Source of the DNA: Candidatus Colinaster equi
GTDB lineage: Bacteria; Bacillota; Clostridia; Lachnospirales; Lachnospiraceae
Length of the DNA: 38,975 nucleotides
Assembly (NCBI GenBank): GCA_018064425.1
Contig: JAGHVF010000013.1
Span: 1 to 38,975 of the forward strand
Direction: 5' to 3'
The translations under genes were made by a program, and so were the position numbers. Shown here one piece after another: positions 18,501-27,474 of this stretch (position 1 is the first letter of the stretch; each line of letters opens with the position of its first letter). Under the pieces are notes generated by a model, which saw only the letters and a list, made by a program, of their open reading frames with translations, made no database searches and had not been told where the DNA came from.

Positions 18501-19233
18501 ATGGCCAATTCTCCATCAACATGCCGATTCTATCATTCTTTGTAATACTATCAAAACTTTCCATCTGTTCCTTTGTCAGCTTAAAAGTTGCCATAATCAG
18601 CACTTTTGTTTGCTCAATACAAGAATCAATGCACTCCATATGTCCATTATCACTATCGTCTATCTGTCTTTGTGATTCAGCATAATTTTGCATGCAATCA
18701 TAACTTTCAATAATTGACTCGCAATAGTTTTCTTTATCTCTTACAGCATTTTCCATATATTCAGGATATGTTATCTCCATCAAATATGAATCAACATATT
18801 CATAAAACATGCATACATTATATACATTCAGGCAATCACCAAAATCAGACACATTATTCAAATGATTATTTTCAAACCAATGTTTAAGTAGAATATAGTC
18901 TCTGCTTTCTTCTAACTCAGCATATTCTGCTCTATATTGTTCAACATCAGCTTTTACCTTCGCTTCTTTTATTGATTCGCCCAAATCATATTTTTTGCTG
19001 AAAAGGAACGCAATAATAGCGGCTGCACCAAGCACCATACTGATCGCGAATTTGACCCACGCACCTGTTGTCTTTCTTGTGCTTTCAAGTACTTCTTTTT
19101 GCGTTTCGCTAAACTCTTTGCTGTATCTTTCCATTTCCTCCCTATGCTCTTTATAAAAGGGATTGGGAGTTCCGCAACTTGGGCAAACCTTATAATCAAT
19201 CTGCAATAAATATCCACAATTCTTACACTTCAT
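18490..19233 (-). CDS. Zinc-ribbon membrane protein
   Basis: A 247-residue protein. It begins with a zinc ribbon (C3, C6, C17, C20: KCKNCGYLLQIDYKVCPSCG), then a charged stretch, a transmembrane helix at about 58-80 (FAISMVLGAAAIIAFLF) and a mostly helical acidic C-terminal domain. AGGTG lies before the ATG, 8 bases after the stop of the upstream gene. No enzymatic motif is visible. The zinc ribbon would be cytoplasmic and the C-terminal domain outside. Function unknown; the arrangement suggests a small membrane complex with its neighbours. Confidence 0.82.
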   Translation of the reverse strand: MKCKNCGYLLQIDYKVCPSCGTPNPFYKEHREEMERYSKEFSETQKEVLESTRKTTGAWVKFAISMVLGAAAIIAFLFSKKYDLGESIKEAKVKADVEQYRAEYAELEESRDYILLKHWFENNHLNNVSDFGDCLNVYNVCMFYEYVDSYLMEITYPEYMENAVRDKENYCESIIESYDCMQNYAESQRQIDDSDNGHMECIDSCIEQTKVLIMATFKLTKEQMESFDSITKNDRIGMLMENWPYDE

Positions 19234-19241
19234 CTTAACAC

Positions 19242-20063
19242 CTACCTAAACATATCACTATGCGCATCAACATAATCCGATACTTTTTGGGGATCGACAT
19301 AACCAGTGTCGCCACAGCATGCCGTATTCATTTTATCCAATTGTTCCATCGTTATATCGTAACGTTCAAGCACTTTATCCCTCTGGATATCTGCTTCTTT
19401 TAGAACAATTTCATAATCTTCCTCAGGCATATCTGTACCCATATAATCACCATTATAATAATAGAGAATATCAAACATCAGTTGATGAAGCGCAAATGAT
19501 TCATCTCTGCCGACTTCAATGTCTTCTTCCAAACTCTTTCCCCAATATCTCAAATCATAAATTTGTGTTATTACAAAGTTATGTTCCCAGTTGTAAAATG
19601 CGCCGTAATCTTTATCGTCACTAAGTTTGGCAAAGTAATCCACCAATCCTTCGATATCACCGTCCTCATACATCTTATCAAGCTCGGATAAATGTTCATC
19701 ATTCCATTTTGCAACTTCTATCGGATCTGATTCATATATTCCAAGTTCAGCATAATGTGCATTATTTCTTCCGTAATAAAGCATCTGAATAAAAATGCCA
19801 ATCCCCACTGCACATATAACACAAATAATCGTAATTAAAATAATCTTATAACTTCTTTTTCTTTCCTGTTTAATTAACTGTGCCTGTTCATCATCTAACT
19901 TGGAAAGATTTGTCTTGATATTATCCATATCTTCCATATACTTTTCTTCGGCACCATATGGATTAATATATCCGCAAAACGGGCACTTTTCTTCATGAAT
20001 ATCAAATTGTGCCCCACAGTTATCACATTTCACCAATGTATTATTGAAAAACTCTTCTTCCAT
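19242..20063 (-). CDS. Zinc-ribbon membrane protein
   Basis: A 273-residue protein with a zinc ribbon (C13, C16, C27, C30: CDNCGAQF then CPFCGYINP), a coiled-coil-like charged segment, a transmembrane helix at about 72-95 and a C-terminal domain rich in Asp, Glu and Tyr. The plan matches the gene that follows it. The ATG at 20063 is preferred because GGAG lies 6 bases upstream; the ATG at 20075 overlaps that site. It is first of three tightly spaced genes and lies 112 bases after the hybrid kinase gene. Confidence 0.82.
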   Translation of the reverse strand: MEEEFFNNTLVKCDNCGAQFDIHEEKCPFCGYINPYGAEEKYMEDMDNIKTNLSKLDDEQAQLIKQERKRSYKIILITIICVICAVGIGIFIQMLYYGRNNAHYAELGIYESDPIEVAKWNDEHLSELDKMYEDGDIEGLVDYFAKLSDDKDYGAFYNWEHNFVITQIYDLRYWGKSLEEDIEVGRDESFALHQLMFDILYYYNGDYMGTDMPEEDYEIVLKEADIQRDKVLERYDITMEQLDKMNTACCGDTGYVDPQKVSDYVDAHSDMFR

Positions 20064-20175
20064 GACAATCTCCATAAATCCAAAAATCCCAATTTTATAT
20101 TTTCACATCATAGTATGGCCCTTCTTGTTTCATCTCACCACGCGATTCTTACCATTTTCCTCCGTTAACTGTTCA

Positions 20176-22899
20176 CTACAGTGATAATTTCTTTATTGTT
20201 TCAAATAAAACATTCTTATCAATCGGTTTCGCTACATGTGCATTCATACCTATCGCTAAAGATTTCCGGATGTCTTCTTCAAAAGCATTAGCCGATAAAG
20301 CAATAATTGTCACTCTGTCTCCACTCGGCAATGCGCGAATCATCTTGGTTGTTTCGTATCCATCCAAATCCGGCATTTGAATATCCATCAAAATAATATC
20401 ATAACAATCCACACCATTCTCTTCTATCGCTTTCACCGCCGCCATACCGCCTTCGGCTGTATCTACAATCATTCCTGCATCTTCGAGGATTTCGACTGCT
20501 ATTTCACGGTTCATCTCATTGTCCTCAACCAAAAGGACTTTTTTATTTTCTAAGCTAAACTTTTCCTTATTAAATGTATTTGCCTTGTTATCATCTTCAT
20601 ATTTTTGTATAGCATCCTCAGTCATAACACGCATAGGCATCTCAACCGTAAAAGTCGAGCCCACATTTTGTTTGCTTTTTACGCGAATACTTCCACCTGC
20701 AAGATCAACAATTCTTTTTACAATAGATAATCCCAGTCCGGCACCCTGCATTTTTGAAACAGTTGACGTTTTTTCTCTTGCAAACGCTTCAAACAAATGT
20801 TGTTGGAATTCTTCGCTCATTCCGATTCCATTATCCTCGACATCAAACCTAAAGATTACCTTTCCGTCAATCTCAGGGCTAATCTGATTAACTCTGAATC
20901 GTACTCTTCCGCCGGCAGCAGTATATTTTAAAGCATTAGATGTCAAATTAATTAATACCTCATTGGCATGAAGTTCATCAATATAAACATATGGATTGGT
21001 AATATCTCCAACTTCAGTCTCAAAGTCAACATTCATCGTATCAGCCAAAGAACTGCTCATATGATTCACGTTCTCAATCAACTTTCTAATATCTAACGGT
21101 TCATTAGATATCTCCAGCTTATCCGATTCGATACGACTCATCTCCAGAATATCATTTATAAGATCCAACAAATGACTACCGGCAAGCTTGATTTTCTTCA
21201 AACTGTCATCTACTTTTATCTGATTATCTCGATGTTGGATAGCAACATCGGTATATCCCAAAATAGCATTCATCGGTGTACGTATATCATGTGACATATT
21301 GAACAAAAATGCCGTCTTGGCACGGTTTGCAGACTCAGCAGCATATCTGGCTGCTTCAAGTTCCCGGCGATCTTTCATCTCCTTACGAACTTCACTATCC
21401 ACATTCTTCATACCCGCAACAACTTTCGTCGGTTTACCGGATTCATCTCTGAGAGGCACAAAGCATAACTGATAATAGAAAAAGTCTCCTGACGGATTAA
21501 TAATACGAAAATTAACAATCTGTGTCCTGTTCTCATTGTTCGCCTGCACTACCTTCTCTCTTCTGGTTTCTGCATAGAACTGCTCTCTGTCATCAGGATG
21601 CACAAAACGCAACATTTTATCCAGTTTTCTGCTAAAGAGTTCCTCATTAGCGGTATCCTCATCAATCAATGTTGCCAAACGTTCAGTCAAACGTCCACGT
21701 ATAAGTACCCTGTCATCGTGCTTATCATCATTTGTAATTTCAACAATTGTAATACTGTCATACTCCGTTGCAAGTGCACGCATATACGCATCTTCTCGCA
21801 CCTTCTGTTCTACTAGTGAAGAAATATCTTTTACATTTGTATATGCGATTATATCTCCCTCCTGATTACGTATCATTGCAACACTGCGTCGTAACCATGT
21901 ATGCTTGCCTGAAAACGTCTTTGCCTCATAATCATAAGTAACATCCATCATTCCTTTGTTAAAGGCTTCAAGTAAACGATTAGTATCCGTACCATCCAAA
22001 AAATCATCATGATTTGCAGTTACATATTTTTCGTTGCAGTTTTTCTGATACTGGCTATAACTACACGGCAGTTCAAGATCAATCATATCCTTGAGTGAAA
22101 TTTCATTTCCGTCATCATCTTTCCAAACACCGTAATACAGTTCATCCTTGCTTAAATTAACCTCCAACGCAATCAATGCATCCGAAAGAATTGCTTGTTT
22201 ATAATTGGAAAGCCGACTTGCTGCTTCATCCTGTTCATCTCCAACAACATAAACATGCAAAACACAACTTCCTAAAAGGCAGCCAAGTGCATAAAACGGC
22301 AATAAAGGATACTTCTCCTGGAAAATTATGGCTATAAGCATAATCAGACTAAAGAAGAATATTGCAAGATAACGTCTTCTGCTCGTCCCCTCAGTTTTTA
22401 ATGCATCAATCAAAGTTACCAGACTTGAAAATGCAAACATTGTAATCTGTACCCACAGCGCAATATATCGAACCGGTCCGGCTACATAGGCGTCATTAGC
22501 ATCAAACCAAAAGAAACATGGCATAAAGAAATTAATAATCAGGAAAATGATTTCCAAAGCAAAAAAGATTCTACCCAAAAGATTGAATAATTTACTTTTC
22601 CAATCTTTCATTCCCAAATAATCTACAAAATACCTATAGAAACACACAATAATTAATGACATCGCAACATAATAAACAGTGGTATCTATAAATAGCAGAG
22701 ATATCCAGTTTAATCCTGCAAAAATCCCCCATAATGCATCGGTTATGTAATATATCAGCATAGAAAGCATCAAACTATGATAAATCTTTCCCGCCTTTCT
22801 TACATAATTGCTTTCAGGTATAAACATTACTTTGTAGTTAATGATAAGCTGTATTGCAATAGCAATAAGTCCTATGACCGAATACATGTAATCCTGCAT
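20176..22899 (-). CDS. Hybrid sensor histidine kinase/response regulator with multi-pass membrane sensor
   Basis: A 907-residue protein. Residues 1-220 hold about seven hydrophobic helices, including CFYRYFVDYLG near 86-95. Residues 235-365 and 375-500 look like two PAS domains, followed by a short coiled coil. The HisKA domain has H537 in FLFNMSHDIRTPMNAILG. The ATPase domain has the N-box NLTSNALKYT (651-660), DNGIGM (689-694) and GAGLGLSI (719-726). The receiver domain (785-905) has the acceptor D839 in IILMDIQMP and K891. All catalytic motifs are intact, so it should autophosphorylate and pass phosphate to its own receiver. AAGG lies 9 bases before the ATG. The receiver has no output domain, so a partner phosphotransfer protein is implied but not seen here. 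Confidence 0.95.
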   Translation of the reverse strand: MQDYMYSVIGLIAIAIQLIINYKVMFIPESNYVRKAGKIYHSLMLSMLIYYITDALWGIFAGLNWISLLFIDTTVYYVAMSLIIVCFYRYFVDYLGMKDWKSKLFNLLGRIFFALEIIFLIINFFMPCFFWFDANDAYVAGPVRYIALWVQITMFAFSSLVTLIDALKTEGTSRRRYLAIFFFSLIMLIAIIFQEKYPLLPFYALGCLLGSCVLHVYVVGDEQDEAASRLSNYKQAILSDALIALEVNLSKDELYYGVWKDDDGNEISLKDMIDLELPCSYSQYQKNCNEKYVTANHDDFLDGTDTNRLLEAFNKGMMDVTYDYEAKTFSGKHTWLRRSVAMIRNQEGDIIAYTNVKDISSLVEQKVREDAYMRALATEYDSITIVEITNDDKHDDRVLIRGRLTERLATLIDEDTANEELFSRKLDKMLRFVHPDDREQFYAETRREKVVQANNENRTQIVNFRIINPSGDFFYYQLCFVPLRDESGKPTKVVAGMKNVDSEVRKEMKDRRELEAARYAAESANRAKTAFLFNMSHDIRTPMNAILGYTDVAIQHRDNQIKVDDSLKKIKLAGSHLLDLINDILEMSRIESDKLEISNEPLDIRKLIENVNHMSSSLADTMNVDFETEVGDITNPYVYIDELHANEVLINLTSNALKYTAAGGRVRFRVNQISPEIDGKVIFRFDVEDNGIGMSEEFQQHLFEAFAREKTSTVSKMQGAGLGLSIVKRIVDLAGGSIRVKSKQNVGSTFTVEMPMRVMTEDAIQKYEDDNKANTFNKEKFSLENKKVLLVEDNEMNREIAVEILEDAGMIVDTAEGGMAAVKAIEENGVDCYDIILMDIQMPDLDGYETTKMIRALPSGDRVTIIALSANAFEEDIRKSLAIGMNAHVAKPIDKNVLFETIKKLSL

Positions 22900-22966
22900 T
22901 TTCTATACCTTTCCGAATTGACTATTGATAACAATGTCTCCGTTACTGCTTTTTACAATGTAAAAT

Positions 22967-23000
22967 GGCCTCCTACCCCGTCCCCGAGGGAGCCCCCGGT
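22967..23000 (-). other. G-rich patch between glycosyltransferase-fold gene and hybrid kinase
   Basis: A 34-base block with 27 G/C in an otherwise AT-rich region. The minus strand, which is the transcribed strand, carries G-tracts of 5, 4 and 4 followed by GGAGG. It starts 3 bases after the stop of the upstream gene. GGCTCC/GGA-GCC can also form a stem. It may be a terminator stem, a G-quadruplex or a processing site. Confidence 0.45.
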
Positions 23001-23002
23001 GT

Positions 23003-24382
23003 TCACATATCGGAAAGACGACCTTCTACAAATTTGCATACATGTTCAAAAGTTCCTGCATTCATAGCGTTTACCGTATCCCATCCGTTATTTTGACCGG
23101 AGCACATAAATCCATTGCATTTCGAAAGCATATATAATGCATAGAAATAATTAATGTTTGTTTCAATAACGCGCTTATCATATTCCTCTTCCGAATACAA
23201 TTCTTTCTCAAGTTCATTAATTACTTGACCTTTATGAAATTCGGCTACGGTGTGTCGTTCCTGAGCAATTGCAATAACCTTTTTGCCAAACAAATCTCTC
23301 ATTTGATTGAGAATATCCTGATCCTCAGTTGCCAAAACAATTTTTTCATATCCGTAATCATCTATCCATTTATGAATAGCCGGAGCCATCTCTTCAACTG
23401 TGGCCTGTGCTCTTGCCCCGTCTAACCCCGTTGATTTATAATCAGTACCTCTGATAAGAATTCCAAGTGCCTTTTTGTCTCCAACGACCGCTTCAACATA
23501 TTCGTCAAGCTCATTTACAAAACGATCCACCAACATATCTTTACTCATAACAGAAGGTATATTATAGAATCTCCATGTTATAAATAAACCTGCCGTATTT
23601 TCTACAACAAGAGTATTCTCCTTTGTACTATCCGAGACAACATCAGAAATGTTAAAATACTCTTTCAAGTCATTTACTTTGAACTTACCAATTGTGTCAT
23701 GATTGTATATCAACTTTAACCCGCATTGTCGTGCAAATTCTTTATAACAAGAAGTGTTAATTAATATACCACCAATCCCCATAAGTGATTTCCCTACAGG
23801 ATTTTCCAGATACTTTATCTGGGATTTTTTTCTTCCTTTTAACAAATCCTGCATATAAAAAGCAGAATTAAACATCAAAATATCACTTATCTTATTTGTG
23901 GATGCTCCTTTTGTAAATCCCCTTCCGAGTGCACCGACTAAATATAGTGTTTTATCCGTTATCTGTGGCATTTGTTCGATATGAAGTCTTTCAGATGGTT
24001 CCACAAACCATAAGACACGAGGATCCATAAAATAGACATGGCTATCGGTATACTTTAAAATAATTCTTGTCATCACAATGCTATACTCTGTAAGTTTCAT
24101 ACATATGTACTGACTATAAGCATTAAGGAACTCAGTATCAATAGAATCTTTATCATTCTCATCATACTCAATATATTCCGGAGTGACTTTACCGATATAT
24201 GCCGGAATCTTATCTCCATACCACTCTGTATTACCTTTATAGAGGATATCATAATCCTGTCCTTTATCGTTGTGAACATGATAATATCTCTCGCCATCTT
24301 TAAGGGCTTCAAGGAAAATATTACTGCAATGTTCTAACGTCTTTGCCTCAATACTACTATTGTATTCTTCTACAACAAACAT
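23003..24382 (-). CDS. Putative fucosyltransferase-fold (NodZ/FUT8-like) glycosyltransferase
   Basis: A 459-residue protein without signal peptide or membrane helix. The C-terminal half has the pattern of the GT-B fucosyltransferase superfamily: ALGILIRGTDYKSTG (R311 in place of the HxRR-type loop), KIVLATEDQ (347-355), and YALYMLSKCNGFMCSGQNNGWDTVNAMNAG (414-443), which matches the sugar-nucleotide-binding LS-C-xF motif of NodZ and FUT8. The N-terminal 200 residues are not recognised and contain EYDENDKD-like acidic stretches. AAGG lies 6 bases before the ATG. It sits between two sensor kinases on the same strand. Acceptor and donor are unknown; it might glycosylate a surface polymer or protein under control of the kinases. 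Confidence 0.65.
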   Translation of the reverse strand: MFVVEEYNSSIEAKTLEHCSNIFLEALKDGERYYHVHNDKGQDYDILYKGNTEWYGDKIPAYIGKVTPEYIEYDENDKDSIDTEFLNAYSQYICMKLTEYSIVMTRIILKYTDSHVYFMDPRVLWFVEPSERLHIEQMPQITDKTLYLVGALGRGFTKGASTNKISDILMFNSAFYMQDLLKGRKKSQIKYLENPVGKSLMGIGGILINTSCYKEFARQCGLKLIYNHDTIGKFKVNDLKEYFNISDVVSDSTKENTLVVENTAGLFITWRFYNIPSVMSKDMLVDRFVNELDEYVEAVVGDKKALGILIRGTDYKSTGLDGARAQATVEEMAPAIHKWIDDYGYEKIVLATEDQDILNQMRDLFGKKVIAIAQERHTVAEFHKGQVINELEKELYSEEEYDKRVIETNINYFYALYMLSKCNGFMCSGQNNGWDTVNAMNAGTFEHVCKFVEGRLSDM

Positions 24383-24419
24383 ACTATACCTTCTCCGTTT
24401 CTATTGTATCTTCTATGTG

Positions 24420-24456
24420 ATATGCGGCTCCGCGAGGAATTCGCGAAGCCGCATAT
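24420..24456. other. Long two-part hairpin between pseudo-kinase and glycosyltransferase-fold gene
   Basis: Perfect 10-base arms (24420-24429 with 24447-24456, ATATGCGGCT/AGCCGCATAT) enclose a second 5-base stem CGCGA/TCGCG after one mismatch, with a 5-base loop. No T-run follows on the minus strand. It could terminate poorly, protect the upstream mRNA end, or be a processing site within the operon. Confidence 0.6.
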
Positions 24457-24481
24457 ATGCATATATATCAAATGTGGATGT

Positions 24482-25915
24482 CTACTTATTTATAGCGATT
24501 CGCTGCGGAAGCACTACTGTATACCTTGACCCCTTTTCAATATCACTATCGATATGAAGTTTACCATGCATTCTCTCAATCATACGCTTTGCAATTCGTA
24601 TTTTGAAATATCCGCCTTTGAAAATCTCTTTATCCCATTTCGAGGCTTTTGTATTAAACTGCAAAAGCTTCCTAACGGTATCTCTGCTCAATCCCCTTCC
24701 GTTATCTTCAACCGAAATGATAATATTCATATCTTCAGTTTCAATTCTTCGTCCGGAAATTTTAACCGATATTGCCCCATTTTGCGTATTTTCAATTGAT
24801 TGGCATATAAGATTAATCATAATCTGCCTCAACAATTCCGGCGCCCCAATCAGCCTATCGGGAATTTCCGGAGCAATATCATGTGAAATAGAATTGGCTG
24901 TATCCTTTATGGCCGGCATCATAATATTTTGAACATCACATACCAGGTCCTTAATATTGTACTCCTGTGTCTTAACATCATGCGCAGTTTTTCCCAAAGA
25001 ATTGAATTCAAAGACATTATCAATGACAGAACAAACAATTTCACTATAGCCGTTGACATATTCATGCAATTCGGCATATTCATCATCAACATCCGTTAAA
25101 TCAAATGATTTATTCTTTTCAAGCAATTTTTCCATAGGGACACAAACTTCCCTGGCTATTTCGGAAATCAATGTCTCATTAATCTCACTTTGATAATCAA
25201 ATTCCCCTCTGACTGCTTCAAGTAATTCGGTTGTTTTAATAAGGCGTTTATAATCAGGTGTCTCTAACGACAACATCATAACAAGCAGTGAGATTGCAAA
25301 CCCAAACGGCATCATCATAATATTGGGGGAAATGAATTGAACAATAACCGAAACTGTTGTACATATCATGTATGCAAAAATCGGCAGGCACTTTTTTCGT
25401 TCAATTTTATGTCTCTCTTGAATTAATCGGACTACTGTAAGAATAAAATAGTATACCGGATAATAATATATAATCACGATTAACGGTCCGTATGAAAAAT
25501 ATCCATATTTTCCACCGGCAAAAAGAATATTTCCATAGTAATTAGCCACCAGGCACTCGAAACAGAAAATGAACGGAAAATAAGTAACAACATAGTAGCT
25601 GACCGTTCGCTCAAATATAATGCCCAAGTATTCCACTATGTATCGGTAAAATATCATTATCGTAAACGCAGACACAAAATAGTAGAATGAACATGTAAAT
25701 TTCACCACTCCTCTTGGAGCCCACGCTATCTCTCCGTCTAGCATCATTGAGCTCAATATATCAACTATGCCAAGTAAAAATGAAGAATGCAACAGCATAA
25801 TGAACAGACGACTGCTGTATTTATCATGCGAATACTGCACTCTCACATATATCATCTCCAAAAGCATAATAATGACTGCTACTATGTCGAAGTCCAAATT
25901 ATATCTTGTTATCAT
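24482..25915 (-). CDS. Degenerate histidine kinase with multi-pass membrane sensor
   Basis: A 477-residue protein. Residues 1-215 form about seven membrane helices and include IFYRYIVEYLG (88-98), closely matching CFYRYFVDYLG of the neighbouring hybrid kinase, so the two share a sensor type. The HisKA-like segment reads EIAREVCVPM: aligned on PM, the phospho-acceptor His is Arg255. The ATPase domain keeps DNGRGL (404-409) but the N-box Asn is Gln372 and the second glycine box is GGYFKIR rather than GxGLGL. It should therefore not autophosphorylate and may be an allosteric partner. AGGAG lies upstream of the ATG; 22 bases separate it from the diguanylate cyclase gene. Confidence 0.88.
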   Translation of the reverse strand: MITRYNLDFDIVAVIIMLLEMIYVRVQYSHDKYSSRLFIMLLHSSFLLGIVDILSSMMLDGEIAWAPRGVVKFTCSFYYFVSAFTIMIFYRYIVEYLGIIFERTVSYYVVTYFPFIFCFECLVANYYGNILFAGGKYGYFSYGPLIVIIYYYPVYYFILTVVRLIQERHKIERKKCLPIFAYMICTTVSVIVQFISPNIMMMPFGFAISLLVMMLSLETPDYKRLIKTTELLEAVRGEFDYQSEINETLISEIAREVCVPMEKLLEKNKSFDLTDVDDEYAELHEYVNGYSEIVCSVIDNVFEFNSLGKTAHDVKTQEYNIKDLVCDVQNIMMPAIKDTANSISHDIAPEIPDRLIGAPELLRQIMINLICQSIENTQNGAISVKISGRRIETEDMNIIISVEDNGRGLSRDTVRKLLQFNTKASKWDKEIFKGGYFKIRIAKRMIERMHGKLHIDSDIEKGSRYTVVLPQRIAINK

Positions 25916-25937
25916 ATAAATGTTCTCCTAAGGATAC

Positions 25938-27368
25938 CTATCGTGCCCTTCTCTCGTGCCTTTTATCCTTATAATACTCTTCTTTGTCGCTATACATTGC
26001 CTTATCCGCCAATTCCAGAAGTTCTTCAACAGATACATCCAAATAATCCTCACCTCTGGCAACACCTATTGCAACGGACAATTTATCCGAATATTTCAAT
26101 TCACATTCACCGGTTTTGCTTCGTATCTGTTTAATACATTCCTGAACATCATCAAGTGGCTCGGTAATAATTATTGCAAATTCATCACCGCCAATTCTAA
26201 AAGCTCTTCCGTGATTTCCATACAAATTATGGATTGTCTTGGCAGTCTTTATTATTAGCTCATCACCTGCAGCATGCCCCTTTTCATCATTTACCTGTTT
26301 AAGACCATTCACGTCAATAACCACTATTGAAATGTCAGCGACCGTTCCATGCGATTTAATTTCCTCAATCATCTCACTAAATGCTCGTTTGTTGTAGATG
26401 CCTGTCATCGCATCAGTCTCCGAATCTGCCTTAAATATCATCGTCTCTGTTTCCTGATATTTCATGGCAACACTGACAAATATAACCATAATAATGAGTG
26501 CAATCAGTGTCGCGCACAGATTCTTCATAATAAGAGTCTGCATTTCATCAATCTTCTCGGGACTTTCTACGCATAAATACCAATCATACTCAGGAATATA
26601 CTTAACAACCAAATATGCCCCCGAGCCAAACAGTTCATATTCATATCTTTGTGAATAATCATAATTATCAATATATGGTTTAAAGAGCGAATCTATATCC
26701 GTGCCAAGTCTGGTATTATCTCCGCTAACCTGTATTACACCGTTTTTATCTGTAAGTACAACCGTAAGATCATACTTTTCCTCAAGAATACTGATATCAC
26801 CTTCCAATGCTTTCAACGTATGGCCAACACCGCAAACACCGATAAATCGTCCGTTAGTATCAAGCATACGAATATTGTTATATACCGTTATACGATTCTC
26901 ATTTGCCTGATCATTATCGACATTAAGTTCCATTTCCTTGCCGCTTAATTCAAAATTGGAATACCATATATCATCTTCACCTTTCAAATCAAGGACCTTC
27001 ATTCTTCCATATTCGGTAAAGTATTCATGTGTACAGTCAATTACAAGGAAAGCCGTATCATATCCAAATTGTCTCTTCAATTCTTCAAGATACCGACCTA
27101 CATATGCAGATGCTTCTTCCTCAGTATAATCATCTCTATCATTAATAAAATCTCGTATAAACGAATTATTAATTGTCTTTGAAATACTGACCGAATCGGC
27201 AAAGGAATCCGTAATATCACTTTCAAGTTCCTCAATGAAAAGTTGTGCCTCTTTTGAATTGTTTTTTTCAAAAAGCTCACTGATTGAAATAATAGAACTA
27301 AATGTAGAAACGCCAAAAGAAATAAGTATTACCACTGTTACAATTATTACTACTGTACGAGTTTTCAT
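25938..27368 (-). CDS. Membrane diguanylate cyclase with Cache-type sensor
   Basis: A 476-residue protein that should make cyclic di-GMP. Helix 1 lies at about residues 5-27, an extracellular double-Cache/PDC-like domain at 30-275 (FLVIDCTHEYFTEYG, IGVCGVGHTL, VVLTDKNGVIQVSG), helix 2 at 283-303 and a GGDEF domain from 315. The active site FRIGGDEFAI is intact (393-397), with DAMTGIYNKRAF and VVIDVNGLKQVND upstream. No RxxD inhibitory site is present five residues before GGDEF. The start at 27368 has AGGTGG 5 bases upstream; an in-frame GTG at 27377 overlaps that site. It is first gene of the signalling block. Confidence 0.93.
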   Translation of the reverse strand: MKTRTVVIIVTVVILISFGVSTFSSIISISELFEKNNSKEAQLFIEELESDITDSFADSVSISKTINNSFIRDFINDRDDYTEEEASAYVGRYLEELKRQFGYDTAFLVIDCTHEYFTEYGRMKVLDLKGEDDIWYSNFELSGKEMELNVDNDQANENRITVYNNIRMLDTNGRFIGVCGVGHTLKALEGDISILEEKYDLTVVLTDKNGVIQVSGDNTRLGTDIDSLFKPYIDNYDYSQRYEYELFGSGAYLVVKYIPEYDWYLCVESPEKIDEMQTLIMKNLCATLIALIIMVIFVSVAMKYQETETMIFKADSETDAMTGIYNKRAFSEMIEEIKSHGTVADISIVVIDVNGLKQVNDEKGHAAGDELIIKTAKTIHNLYGNHGRAFRIGGDEFAIIITEPLDDVQECIKQIRSKTGECELKYSDKLSVAIGVARGEDYLDVSVEELLELADKAMYSDKEEYYKDKRHERRAR

Positions 27369-27423
27369 ATTCTCCACCTATATAATGCTAGCTTTGCAAT
27401 ATATGTCTCTATAAGTTTTTTCC

Positions 27424-27452
27424 ATTATAACATCTATAATCATTTTAATAAA
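27424..27452 (-). promoter_or_regulatory. Predicted promoter of the diguanylate cyclase operon
   Basis: On the minus strand a perfect extended -10, TGTTATAAT (TATAAT at 27424-27429), has a weak -35 TTTATT (27447-27452) at 17 bases. The leader would be about 50 bases. Confidence 0.6.
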
Positions 27453-27474
27453 GCAATAATTGGCAACAATTTAG

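Noticed and set aside
24482-25915. Calling the 477-residue protein an active histidine kinase
   Set aside because: The phospho-acceptor His and two ATP-site motifs are missing by alignment with the neighbouring intact kinase.
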